Position numbers and translations under genes: made by a program | Shown here: piece by piece, positions 1 to 6,013 of the stretch | Layout of the letters: the number at the start of each line of letters is the position of its first letter | Position numbering within the stretch: the first letter of the stretch is position 1 | From: Planctomycetales bacterium | GTDB taxonomy: Bacteria; Planctomycetota; Phycisphaerae; SM23-33 | Direction of reading: 5' to 3' | Length of the DNA stretch: 6,898 bases | NCBI GenBank assembly: GCA_030631085.1 | Contig: DAOVLV010000094.1 | Location: 1-6,898 of the forward strand | The notes under the pieces: generated by a model | What the model was told of the DNA's origin: nothing | The model's input: the letters and a program-made list of their open reading frames with translations, nothing else | The model's database searches: none

Positions 1-327
1 AAGCGAGACGACCAGCGAGCCAAAATCGTGAACAGCCCCGATGAAAATCGATCCGAACAACACCCACAGCAGCGCCGGCAGCCAGCCCCAGAAAACCGCT
101 ATCGCCGGTCCGACAATCGGGCCTGTGCCCGCGATGGAAGTAAAGTGGTGGCCGAAGATAACTCCCTTGCGCGTGGGGACGTAATCAACACCGTCGGCCA
201 GTTCCTTGCTGGGGACTTTTGCATCGCGGTCAAGCCGGAATATCTTCTTCGCCAGCCATCGGCCATAGGTGTTGTAGGCGATGATAAACCCGACGAAACT
301 TCCGATAGCGATAAGCAATGTACTCAT
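1..327 (-). CDS. cstA: CstA-family carbon starvation protein / peptide or pyruvate transporter, N-terminal part (partial)
   Basis: This is an inner-membrane transporter of the carbon starvation CstA family, whose studied members take up peptides or pyruvate when carbon is short. Only the first 109 residues are present; the frame is open to the window edge and the rest lies to the left. Residues 3-18 form a first membrane helix. A short soluble stretch follows, containing DGVDYVPT (46-52), then the family-defining segment GHHFTSIAGTGPIVGPAIA (59-77), a second hydrophobic stretch, and GAVHDFGSL at 98-106. These match the conserved core of E. coli CstA (LFGHHFAAIAGAGPLVGP), but the extra N-terminal helix of the E. 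coli protein is absent, as in many shorter homologues. The ATG at 325-327 is chosen because AGGAG lies at 335-339, seven bases upstream, and the conserved region begins soon after. The substrate cannot be told from this part. The gene diverges from the TSUP gene across a repeat-bearing spacer. Confidence 0.93.
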   Translation of the reverse strand, partial: MSTLLIAIGSFVGFIIAYNTYGRWLAKKIFRLDRDAKVPSKELADGVDYVPTRKGVIFGHHFTSIAGTGPIVGPAIAVFWGWLPALLWVLFGSIFIGAVHDFGSLVVSL

Positions 328-342
328 GACGAAACTCCTGTC

Positions 343-371
343 GGTGGCACAGGTTGAAAACCTGCGCCACC
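343..371 (-). repeat. Hairpin-forming palindrome in the cstA leader
   Basis: Two 13-base arms (343-355 and 359-371) are complementary except at one position, separated by a 3-base loop. Read on the minus strand, the mismatch becomes a G-U wobble, so the cstA messenger would form an almost perfect 13-bp stem. The hairpin ends three bases before the cstA Shine-Dalgarno (335-339). No U-run follows, so it is not an ordinary intrinsic terminator. The arms contain GGTGGC, CAGGTT and their complements. I recall palindromes of this type as interspersed intergenic repeats in Planctomycetes and Verrucomicrobia genomes. Whether it is a passive repeat or affects cstA translation is not known. Confidence 0.7.
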
Positions 372-441
372 TGTACCGGCGCATCTTACGCATCGTCGGC
401 GTCGGCGTCCAGTGGGCTTATAGGTGCGGTGTTGTTTGAAT

Positions 442-515
442 GTAGCATGGGCGTCTCGCCCATGTTCCGTAGATTCCCCAGTTTCTGCAAAACACGGGCG
501 AGACGCCCGTGCTAC
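442..515. repeat. Paired palindromic intergenic repeat (REP/MITE-like)
   Basis: Two 23-base arms, 442-464 and 493-515, are inverted complements of each other with two mismatches, separated by a 28-base spacer. Each arm is also a hairpin by itself: CATGGGCG-TCT-CGCCCATG at 446-464 and CACGGGCG-AGA-CGCCCGTG at 493-511, each with an 8-bp stem and a 3-base loop. The DNA or RNA could therefore fold either as two small hairpins or as one long stem. Spurious translations across it contain strings such as HGRDARAT and MGVSPMF, which I recall as frequent mis-annotated peptides in planctomycete and verrucomicrobial genomes, suggesting a family with many copies. It lies between the divergent starts of cstA and the TSUP gene. 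Confidence 0.8.
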
Positions 516-592
516 GAACCACAACGCAACCGTCTCACTTGGCGGACATATGACTGGCGATAGCCGGGACGGTTCGCTAGCCTGTGGGGGTT

Positions 593-1405
593 ATGGAAAT
601 TCAGTACATATCGCTTGTTGCGACGGGAGCGGCTGCCGGGATGCTCGGCGGAATGCTGGGCATCGGCGGGTCGTGCATTATGATCCCGGCAATGGTGTTA
701 ATCCTGGGAACCTACAATGCAGCCGGGGTTGATCAGATACACCAGTACATGGCTGCGGCAATGATCGTGAATTTTCTGCTGGCGATTCCGTCGGTCCTCG
801 CCCACCATCGGAACCGGGCGGTCTGGCCAAAGGTTCTGATACCGCTTGCGGGCGGAGCGTTGTTTGGAATCATCGTCGGCGTTCAGATAAGTTACCTCTT
901 CAGCAATACCGCGGCTGAATACCTTCGCTGGACGCTGGGGGTATTCTTTTTGTATGTAGCGGGCCAAAACGCCTGGCGGCTATACCATGCCCGACGGGTC
1001 GAAGGACTTCCCAGGCAGCAGGTTGAGGCGATGCCGATTTGGCGGAAACTCATCGTCGGCGTTCCGATGGGTTTTTCAGCGGGGCTGCTGGGTCTTGGCG
1101 GCGGGACGCTGGCCGTGCCCGCACAGCAGACGATTTTGAGAATGCCGCTTCGTAATTCCATTGCCACGTCGGCAGCCACGATTGCCGCGATTGCCTGGCT
1201 TGGCGCAATCCTCAAGAATGTCCAATTGGGTGATAACGGCACGGTCGGGCGGTCTCTGGTGCTTGTGGCGTGCCTCGCGCCGCCGGCGATGATCGTAGCC
1301 TGGTTCGGCGGGCACCTGACACACAAATTGCCGCTGCGGGTAGTGCGCGTAGTATTCATGACGCTAATGATCGCCTCGGCAGCAAAAATGTTCGGCTGGG
1401 TATAA
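593..1405 (+). CDS. TSUP (TauE/SafE) family membrane transporter
   Basis: This is a polytopic inner-membrane protein of the TauE/SafE (TSUP, PF01925) family. Characterised members export or import sulfite, sulfoacetate, sulfolactate or related small anions. At 270 residues it has the usual family length. The internal duplication is clear: the glycine signature GMLGGMLGIGGS at about residues 16-27 followed by IMIPAMV, repeated as GFSAGLLGLGGG at about 160-171 followed by LAVPA. Hydrophobic helices fill most of the remaining length. ATG at 593 gives the normal MEIQYISL start with a helix soon after; an in-frame GTG at 584 would add three residues. Neither has a convincing Shine-Dalgarno, only a run of G at 586-590 that is too close to the ATG. 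The neighbours do not indicate the substrate. The stop codon lies 5 nt before a sequence resembling the start of murJ, hinting at a former operon. Confidence 0.9.
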   Translation: MEIQYISLVATGAAAGMLGGMLGIGGSCIMIPAMVLILGTYNAAGVDQIHQYMAAAMIVNFLLAIPSVLAHHRNRAVWPKVLIPLAGGALFGIIVGVQISYLFSNTAAEYLRWTLGVFFLYVAGQNAWRLYHARRVEGLPRQQVEAMPIWRKLIVGVPMGFSAGLLGLGGGTLAVPAQQTILRMPLRNSIATSAATIAAIAWLGAILKNVQLGDNGTVGRSLVLVACLAPPAMIVAWFGGHLTHKLPLRVVRVVFMTLMIASAAKMFGWV

Positions 1406-1410
1406 CCTTT

Positions 1411-1444
1411 ATGAACGACCGACAACAGAAACATTCCGAGCACG
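1411..1444 (+). repeat. Decayed copy of the murJ start region
   Basis: These 34 bases match 4431-4464, the first 34 bases of murJ, at 29 positions, including exact blocks of 11 (ATGAACGACCG) and 14 (AAACATTCCGAGCA) bases in the same register. The translations are MNDRQQKHSEH here and MNDREDKHSEH in MurJ. After this point the similarity stops, and no MurJ membrane helices follow. The reading frame stays open to 1653, but its later part is low in hydrophobic residues and runs antisense into the phosphatase gene. I therefore read it as a gene-start remnant or target duplication, not a gene. It begins 5 nt after the TSUP stop codon. Confidence 0.65.
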
Positions 1445-1500
1445 GAACCAAGGCCGCAATCTACAACGACAAAAACCCGGACCGAAACCAAAGAAAAAAC

Positions 1501-1528
1501 GATGAATTAAGTAAGGCATCCCCAAAAC
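1501..1528 (+). repeat. Left copy of a short two-block direct repeat
   Basis: Two blocks, GATGAATTAAG at 1501-1511 and GGCATCCCCAAAAC at 1515-1528, recur in the same order and orientation at 4151-4161 (one mismatch) and 4181-4193 (one base shorter). The distance between the blocks is 3 bases here and 19 bases in the right copy. The two copies lie just outside the two-gene minus-strand cassette, one beyond each end. They could be remains of a duplicated spacer; a chance match is less likely because both blocks keep their order. Confidence 0.5.
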
Positions 1529-1544
1529 TCCCGGAACGCCGGAA
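1524..1544 (-). terminator. Candidate weak intrinsic terminator of the barrel/phosphatase operon
   Basis: On the minus strand, one base after the phosphatase stop codon, TTCCGG (1544-1539) can pair with CCGGGA (1534-1529) around a CGTT loop, including one G-T wobble. One G (1528) and then TTTT (1527-1524) follow. The stem is only six base pairs and the T-run is short, so this would be a weak terminator. It is the only such structure in the 140-base gap between the converging TSUP and phosphatase genes. Confidence 0.35.
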
Positions 1545-1545
1545 C

Positions 1546-3045
1546 TCAAAATCTTTGCAGAACCACCATCGTCAAATCGTCAGGATGGTCAGTTGCTTCG
1601 ACGAAGCAATTCACGTCTCCTCGAACACTGGCGATCATTTCCGCACCTGGTAAATTACAGTGTCGCAACAGAGATTCCTTGAGTCTTTGAATACCAAACA
1701 TTTCACCCTGCCTGTTGAATGTTTCGTAAAATCCATCGCTGACCAAGACAAGTAAATCGCCGATGTTGAATTGCTGCTTAAGATTGCCGTTGCCGGGTTT
1801 GGGTACCAGCGAGATTCCCAAGGGAGGAACAGTAGGGCGAATTTCGCTGAATCGTTCGGCAGACCGATCAAAGAACAGTATCGGACCTTGCCCCGCTGAT
1901 GCAAAGGTAAGCATGTTCGTCGTTGTATCCAGCACGCCCACAAAGCACGTTACAAACATATCCTCAATAAGATCAACGCTAAGAATCTGGTCCGCCTCGT
2001 AAAGGATCAATGACGGGCATGTAAACCCGCGACTGATCGCTCGCAACAAGGCGCGTGTCTCGGCGATCACAAGTGCAGGTCCCATTCCGTGTCCACTGGC
2101 GTCGCCTAGTGTAATCATCCACTGTCCGTCGGACAGGGGCACGAAATCATACGTGTCGCCGCCGGTATGGTTGGCCGGATGGCTCCATCCAACCAACTCG
2201 AATCTATCTACTACTGGTGGGGTCTGTGGAAGCAATCCACGCTGAATACGCGAGGCCAGTTCCATTTCACGGTCCAGGTGTTGTTGTTTTCGCTCAGTGT
2301 CAAGGCGGTCCATGACCATAGCAGTGCTTAAAATAACCGCTACAAAGACGGCAGTTATCGGAATTATGGTAATCCCTGCCCAATTTGCACCACCCAAGAA
2401 AGCATCAAGAAGGCCACCCACGCCGCCAATGACAAAACTCAGGCGAAATGCCCCGATGCGCTTGAAAAAGTGATTGACGGTTTCCCTCGCCTGACTGACA
2501 GGGCGATAGAGCAAAACCAGCATAATTGTCAAAACCGTCAGCCAGATACCAATGTATAACAGCACCAACGGGCCAAAATGTGGAAACCATGGCACCGCGC
2601 AGACCCAACTGCTTTGTGATGACAACGGTTCGGTACGCTGCTGTAAAAACCACTTTGACCAGACAAAGGGAGTCGGCAATATCAACAGGGCGTACACCAG
2701 CCAAATGTGTCGAGACAGGAAATTCCGCATGTTGCGATATCTCAGAACGAAGTGCATCTGAAAGGCCAGCGTAAACAGGCCGACAGCGTACATGGCGCGG
2801 GTACAGGAGAGGCTAGCCTCACCTGCTCCGGAAATTGCGTAAGAGTTGGTTCCGGTTGGAACTACGTTATCAACCAGGAAAGTCAAAAGGCAGATTATTG
2901 TGAAACAAGTAATGATGAAGGCTGCGAGAAGGTCCAAAATCTGCCGCCCGAACTTCCAATAGAAGAGAAAGAAAACCACAGCCAGAGGCGCCAGGATCAT
3001 GACTGCAACAAGTTCGTATATCGAGTATGTATTAAAGGGAATCAT
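1546..3045 (-). CDS. 7TM membrane protein with C-terminal SpoIIE/RsbU-type PP2C serine phosphatase
   Basis: This is a predicted inner-membrane sensor phosphatase of 499 residues. The N-terminal part has seven hydrophobic segments at about residues 11-29, 36-58, 84-101, 111-127, 158-180, 200-220 and 223-244, resembling the 7TM input domains found on bacterial signalling proteins. A charged linker (MDRLDTERKQQHLDREMELASRI, in part coiled-coil-like) carries the IQRGLLP motif typical just before RsbU-like domains. The SpoIIE domain (PF07228) has the metal-binding motifs GGDTYDF (295-301), GDASGHGMG (314-322), SDGFYE (436-441) and the final DDLT (489-492), so it should be active. Relatives dephosphorylate phosphoserine on STAS anti-sigma antagonists in partner-switching pathways; no STAS or RsbW-like partner is in the window. 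I chose ATG at 3045, one base after the stop of the upstream gene. A TTG at 3063 would add six residues and overlap that gene. Translation is probably coupled to the barrel gene. Confidence 0.9.
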   Translation of the reverse strand: MIPFNTYSIYELVAVMILAPLAVVFFLFYWKFGRQILDLLAAFIITCFTIICLLTFLVDNVVPTGTNSYAISGAGEASLSCTRAMYAVGLFTLAFQMHFVLRYRNMRNFLSRHIWLVYALLILPTPFVWSKWFLQQRTEPLSSQSSWVCAVPWFPHFGPLVLLYIGIWLTVLTIMLVLLYRPVSQARETVNHFFKRIGAFRLSFVIGGVGGLLDAFLGGANWAGITIIPITAVFVAVILSTAMVMDRLDTERKQQHLDREMELASRIQRGLLPQTPPVVDRFELVGWSHPANHTGGDTYDFVPLSDGQWMITLGDASGHGMGPALVIAETRALLRAISRGFTCPSLILYEADQILSVDLIEDMFVTCFVGVLDTTTNMLTFASAGQGPILFFDRSAERFSEIRPTVPPLGISLVPKPGNGNLKQQFNIGDLLVLVSDGFYETFNRQGEMFGIQRLKESLLRHCNLPGAEMIASVRGDVNCFVEATDHPDDLTMVVLQRF

Positions 3046-3046
3046 T

Positions 3047-4090
3047 CTAGAACTGGATACCAACCGACAGCGTTACTGCCCGGGCCTTGCCGAAATCCAT
3101 TTCCAGTTCCGGAAACACGTTGTCCTGATAGGCAATGTCAATCGTAAGCCAATCTGTCGGATACACTCCGACACCGGCGGTCCATGCCGGATTGCCTTTG
3201 GAATCTGCCATCATACCACCGCGGACGAACAACCACTTGAAGATCCGGTGATCTACACCTGCCATAAAACGATGAACGTTAAGCCGGCCCGTGTCGTTGC
3301 TGAATGACCCGAACTGGTAATCGAAGTAAACTGCCGAATCTTCAGCATACTCGTAAGATATTCCCGGTCGGAGCAGGTACTGGTGTGTCGTGTCGCTCGC
3401 TTTAAGTTTGGCAATGCCCATTGCAGTAGGTATGCGCATGGTCGTGCGAGATAAAGAGAAACCATAGTCGAAGACAAGCCCGAAAAGGAGATGATCAAAA
3501 GGTTCAACGAGCGCGCCGACCCGGAAGCCGTAACTATCTGCGTCGGTTTCAGAGACGTCGAATGGGCCTAAATTGAAACGGGTCTCGGACTTAGCATAAT
3601 TGAAGTTCGCGCCAAAAGCCCATTTCTCTCCCAGGCGTTTGCCCCACTGAATCTGGAAATAGTCCATGTCGTATTCAAACTCTAACCCTTGGCGCGTTGT
3701 CTTCTTGTTGGAACGAAGTTGAGTCATCGCGGGTTGAAACGTACCCAGATTCTTCGATTCCCAGGTGAGCGATTCGGTGAATACATGGAACCTGCTGCCA
3801 TTTGAGAAGCAAATAGCCGAGTACTGCGGATTTATCGAGATGCGGAAACGCGTGGGTATCGCCAACCAGGCGGCAGAGGCTGGGTTCACGGATGAGGCCC
3901 ACTTGCTTGCTGCCGAGGCTCCACCCGCACCGGCGACGTCGCCATAGGATGAAAACCGGCTGATAGCGGCCGGCAGACGGAGAGAAAAATCCTTTCCGTC
4001 GTAATCTCCGGCCTTTGTCAACGTGGGGCATAAAAGTAAGACAAAGCCGCAGTAAATACCAAGTAACCTTATAGGCAAGCTTTTTCGCAT
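3047..4090 (-). CDS. Outer-membrane beta-barrel protein, FadL/PorV-like (unassigned family)
   Basis: This is a predicted outer-membrane protein of 347 residues. Residues 1-27 form a signal peptide: positive start MRKSLPIR, hydrophobic core, and likely cleavage after LTKA. The mature part begins with a Gly/Ala/Ser-rich stretch ending in ASSVNPASAAWL (65-76), which recalls the N-A/NPA hatch region of FadL, OmpP1 and PorV proteins. Alternating polar and hydrophobic strands follow (for example YGFRVGALVEPF, LLRPGISYEYA, AVYFDYQFGSF, FVRGGMMADS), and the chain ends in TLSVGIQF, with the terminal Phe expected for recognition by the BAM machinery. I cannot assign a substrate or role. ATG at 4090 is supported by GGGAG at 4098-4102 with a 7-base gap. 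The gene is first in a two-gene unit with the 7TM phosphatase, whose ATG comes one base after this stop. Confidence 0.8.
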   Translation of the reverse strand: MRKSLPIRLLGIYCGFVLLLCPTLTKAGDYDGKDFSLRLPAAISRFSSYGDVAGAGGASAASKWASSVNPASAAWLAIPTRFRISINPQYSAICFSNGSRFHVFTESLTWESKNLGTFQPAMTQLRSNKKTTRQGLEFEYDMDYFQIQWGKRLGEKWAFGANFNYAKSETRFNLGPFDVSETDADSYGFRVGALVEPFDHLLFGLVFDYGFSLSRTTMRIPTAMGIAKLKASDTTHQYLLRPGISYEYAEDSAVYFDYQFGSFSNDTGRLNVHRFMAGVDHRIFKWLFVRGGMMADSKGNPAWTAGVGVYPTDWLTIDIAYQDNVFPELEMDFGKARAVTLSVGIQF

Positions 4091-4150
4091 TCGTTTTCTC
4101 CCTTTGCTACTTCACTTCAGACTCGTAGCGGTGATTTTAGTAATGCCATA

Positions 4151-4193
4151 GATGAATTGAGGGGGAACTCCCTTTTAATTGGCACCCCAAAAC
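4151..4193 (+). repeat. Right copy of the short two-block direct repeat
   Basis: GATGAATTGAG (4151-4161) and GGCACCCCAAAAC (4181-4193) correspond to the blocks at 1501-1528 in the same order and orientation, with 10/11 matching bases in the first block and a one-base deletion in the second. Between the blocks this copy carries 19 bases, starting with GGGGAACTCCC, that the left copy lacks. Its place just beyond the start of the barrel gene mirrors the place of the left copy just beyond the end of the phosphatase gene. Confidence 0.5.
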
Positions 4194-4268
4194 CAATGAC
4201 ATCGATATTCATGTTCTACACTTGGCCTACATTTGCGTCAAGAGGATTTACCCCGGTATATTGCATGA

Positions 4269-4355
4269 ATTTTGAGTTCCGGGCACGCCTTACATATTTC
4301 GATTGCGTGGTCGGCTTTGACTTCTCAGCAATTACGTATGGAATTCCCGGAACTC
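4269..4355. repeat. Inverted repeat GAGTTCCGGG...CCCGGAACTC
   Basis: GAGTTCCGGG at 4274-4283 and its exact complement at 4346-4355 form a 10-base inverted repeat 62 bases apart. The left arm extended (ATTTTGAGTTCCGG, 4269-4282) is also a perfect 14-base inverted match to 1539-1552, the end of the phosphatase gene and its candidate terminator. The right arm plus the following CTTTGCAG (4346-4362) matches the same place with a six-base gap. It may be an operator, a copy of a terminator, or debris from a rearrangement. Confidence 0.45.
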
Positions 4356-4430
4356 TTTGCAGGTCGAAAGAGTGGTGGTGGGAGTCTGGGGCTTTCGTTT
4401 GGGGCTTTGATGTTGCATAATCTGCTGTGA

Positions 4431-6008
4431 ATGAACGACCGGGAAGATAAACATTCCGAGCATGAGCATTTTTTCGGAGCGGCCAAGGTTGTAGCGGCCC
4501 TGACGATGCTTTCGCGCGTGCTGGGGCTTGTGCGCGATATGGTTATCGTTCCGATTGGCGGGCCTGTGTTGGCCGATGCGTTCTGGACGGCGTTTCGTGT
4601 ACCGAACCTGTTCCGTCGTCTCTTCGGCGAAGGCGCGCTGTCGGCGGCGTTCGTGCCGGTCTTTACCGAATCGGCTGAACGCGACGGATGGGACCGGGCG
4701 CGGGTGGTGCTGGCTAATGCCGCCGGTCTGCTGGCGGTGCTTCTGGCGGGGCTGGTGATAGTAATCGAACTGGGCCTGCTGGGAGCGTGGGGGATTTGGG
4801 GCGACGACTGGGCGCGGGCAAAACTGTTTGGGTACACAGCCATCATGCTGCCGTTCATGGTAACTGTGTGCCTGTTGGCGCTCGGTTCGGCGGCATTGAA
4901 CTGCAAGGGGCACTTCGCGTATCCGGCCTTCGCGCCGATACTGTTGAACGTCGGGCTTATTACGGCTGCGTGGTGGGTTGGCCCGGCATTGAGTCGTAGC
5001 GACGAGGGGCAGTTTCTCGTCATTGCCGCGGCGCTTTCGATTATGGGGGTGCTTCAACTTGTCGGTATCGTCTGGCTTCTGCGGAGGTATTCGCTGTCGG
5101 TCAGGCCACGGCTCCGACCCGTTCTTCCGGAAATCAAGCGCATCGTCGCGTTGATGGGGCCTATGCTTATTCCGTTGAGTGTTGTGCAGTTCAGCGCGTT
5201 CGCCGACACGATAATCGCGCTGGTTTTGACGGGGCCTGGACTTCCGCTCCAGCCCGGTGTCGTTCGCTGTCATTATGCAGCCGGGAGGTTGTACCAGTTG
5301 CCGATGGGCGTATTGGCGATTTCGATAGCCACGGCGGTCTTTCCGCTTTTCTCCCGCTATGCCGCTCGCGACGATACGCATGGGCTTCGCATGGCGACCA
5401 ATCGGGCATTGAGGCTGTGCCTGTTCCTTGGACTCCCGGCTGGGGTGGCGTTGCTTGCTCTGTCCAGGCCTGCAATCGCCATGATCTTCCAGCGTAAGGA
5501 TTTCACTGCGTTTGACACCAGACGAGCGGCCTTGATACTTCAGATGTACTGTTTGGGTATGGGCGCGTATTTCTGCAATCATATTCTGCTGCGTGCGTTT
5601 TTCGCGCGGAAAGATACGCGGACGCCGCTGATTCTGGCGTGCGTGCTGGCGGTGGTTAATATGGGGCTTGTTATCGGCGGGATGTTCACGCCGTTGAAGT
5701 CCGGCGCGATCGGAGCAGCCACGGCTGCGACCAGCACGCTCAATGCCGCTGCGCTTGTATGGGTTCTTCGCCGTCGTCTGGGCGGGATTGGAGGGCGCCG
5801 GCTGTTGGCGAGTGTTACGCGAACGATTGTGGCCTGCGTGGCGATGATCGCGGCGATGTGGGCGGTTTGGCATTTTGCGGCACCGGCTGAATCGTGGGAG
5901 ATTATACTGTTTTGCATACCGACGGGGCTGGCGGCGTTCCTGGCGTCGGCCGTTGCCCTGCGATGCCCGGAACTGCGCGAATTACTCAAACGCGGAAAGG
6001 CGGAGTAA
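4431..6008 (+). CDS. murJ: MurJ lipid II flippase (MviN family)
   Basis: MurJ is the inner-membrane flippase of the MOP superfamily that moves lipid II to the outer face of the membrane for peptidoglycan synthesis. The 525-residue product fits the family length with about 14 membrane helices. Diagnostic segments are SRVLGLVRD (28-36), ADAFWTAFRVPNLFRRLFGEGALSAAFVPVF (48-78 in parts) and AAGRLYQLPMGVLAISIATAVFPLFS (283 onward). Aligning by eye with E. coli MurJ, the essential residues are kept: R29 and R35 (E. coli R18, R24), D49 (D39), R62 (R52), E67 (E57) and R286 (R270). A hydrophilic N-terminal leader, MNDREDKHSEHEH, precedes the conserved part. The ATG at 4431 has no clear Shine-Dalgarno; the next in-frame ATG falls at residue 26, inside the conserved region, so 4431 is preferred. 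The first 34 bases are repeated after the TSUP gene. nadA starts 5 nt downstream. Confidence 0.95.
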   Translation: MNDREDKHSEHEHFFGAAKVVAALTMLSRVLGLVRDMVIVPIGGPVLADAFWTAFRVPNLFRRLFGEGALSAAFVPVFTESAERDGWDRARVVLANAAGLLAVLLAGLVIVIELGLLGAWGIWGDDWARAKLFGYTAIMLPFMVTVCLLALGSAALNCKGHFAYPAFAPILLNVGLITAAWWVGPALSRSDEGQFLVIAAALSIMGVLQLVGIVWLLRRYSLSVRPRLRPVLPEIKRIVALMGPMLIPLSVVQFSAFADTIIALVLTGPGLPLQPGVVRCHYAAGRLYQLPMGVLAISIATAVFPLFSRYAARDDTHGLRMATNRALRLCLFLGLPAGVALLALSRPAIAMIFQRKDFTAFDTRRAALILQMYCLGMGAYFCNHILLRAFFARKDTRTPLILACVLAVVNMGLVIGGMFTPLKSGAIGAATAATSTLNAAALVWVLRRRLGGIGGRRLLASVTRTIVACVAMIAAMWAVWHFAAPAESWEIILFCIPTGLAAFLASAVALRCPELRELLKRGKAE

Positions 6009-6013
6009 TTACG

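Larger units (their letters stand above)
4091..4430. other. 340-base divergent intergenic spacer between the barrel gene and murJ
   Basis: No convincing gene lies here. A TTG-started frame at 4157-4420 has no recognisable domain and no ribosome binding site. The spacer should hold promoters for both directions, but I see no clear paired -35/-10 boxes; a TAAAAT-like hexamer on the minus strand near 4131-4136 is the best hint for the barrel gene. It contains the Shine-Dalgarno of the barrel gene (4098-4102), a quasi-palindrome GGGAACTCCC at 4163-4172, the right copy of the two-block direct repeat, and an inverted repeat around GAGTTCCGGG. It is visibly more AT-rich than the murJ coding region. 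Confidence 0.6.

Noticed and set aside
28..357. 109-codon plus-strand frame at the left edge
   Set aside because: The minus strand in this region encodes the unmistakable CstA N-terminus with a Shine-Dalgarno; the plus frame is a hydrophilic shadow.
354..732. Small frames across the palindromes with peptides such as HGRDARAT and MGVSPMF
   Set aside because: These are translations of intergenic palindromic repeats and occur in several frames, so they are not genes.
892..1491. 199-codon minus-strand frame across the TSUP gene
   Set aside because: It is a shadow of the TSUP reading frame; its product is low in recognisable structure and the plus strand gives a full-length TSUP protein.
1270..1653. 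127-codon plus-strand frame overlapping the TSUP end and the phosphatase end
   Set aside because: It overlaps real genes at both ends. The only notable part is the murJ-start-like peptide at 1411, reported as a repeat.
1546..4090. The phosphatase/barrel cassette as a classical transposon or defence island
   Set aside because: There is no transposase, recombinase, nuclease or toxin, and no clean terminal inverted repeats exactly at the edges; only the degenerate repeats reported above.
4157..4420. 87-codon plus-strand frame in the spacer before murJ
   Set aside because: It starts at TTG without a ribosome binding site, has no recognisable family, and covers repeats shared with the other spacer.
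4332..5873. Long open frame of 513 codons on the minus strand, antisense to murJ
   Set aside because: Its product is rich in Arg, Pro, Gln and His with no domain or membrane pattern. It mirrors the codon bias of murJ, whose plus-strand product matches a known family throughout.
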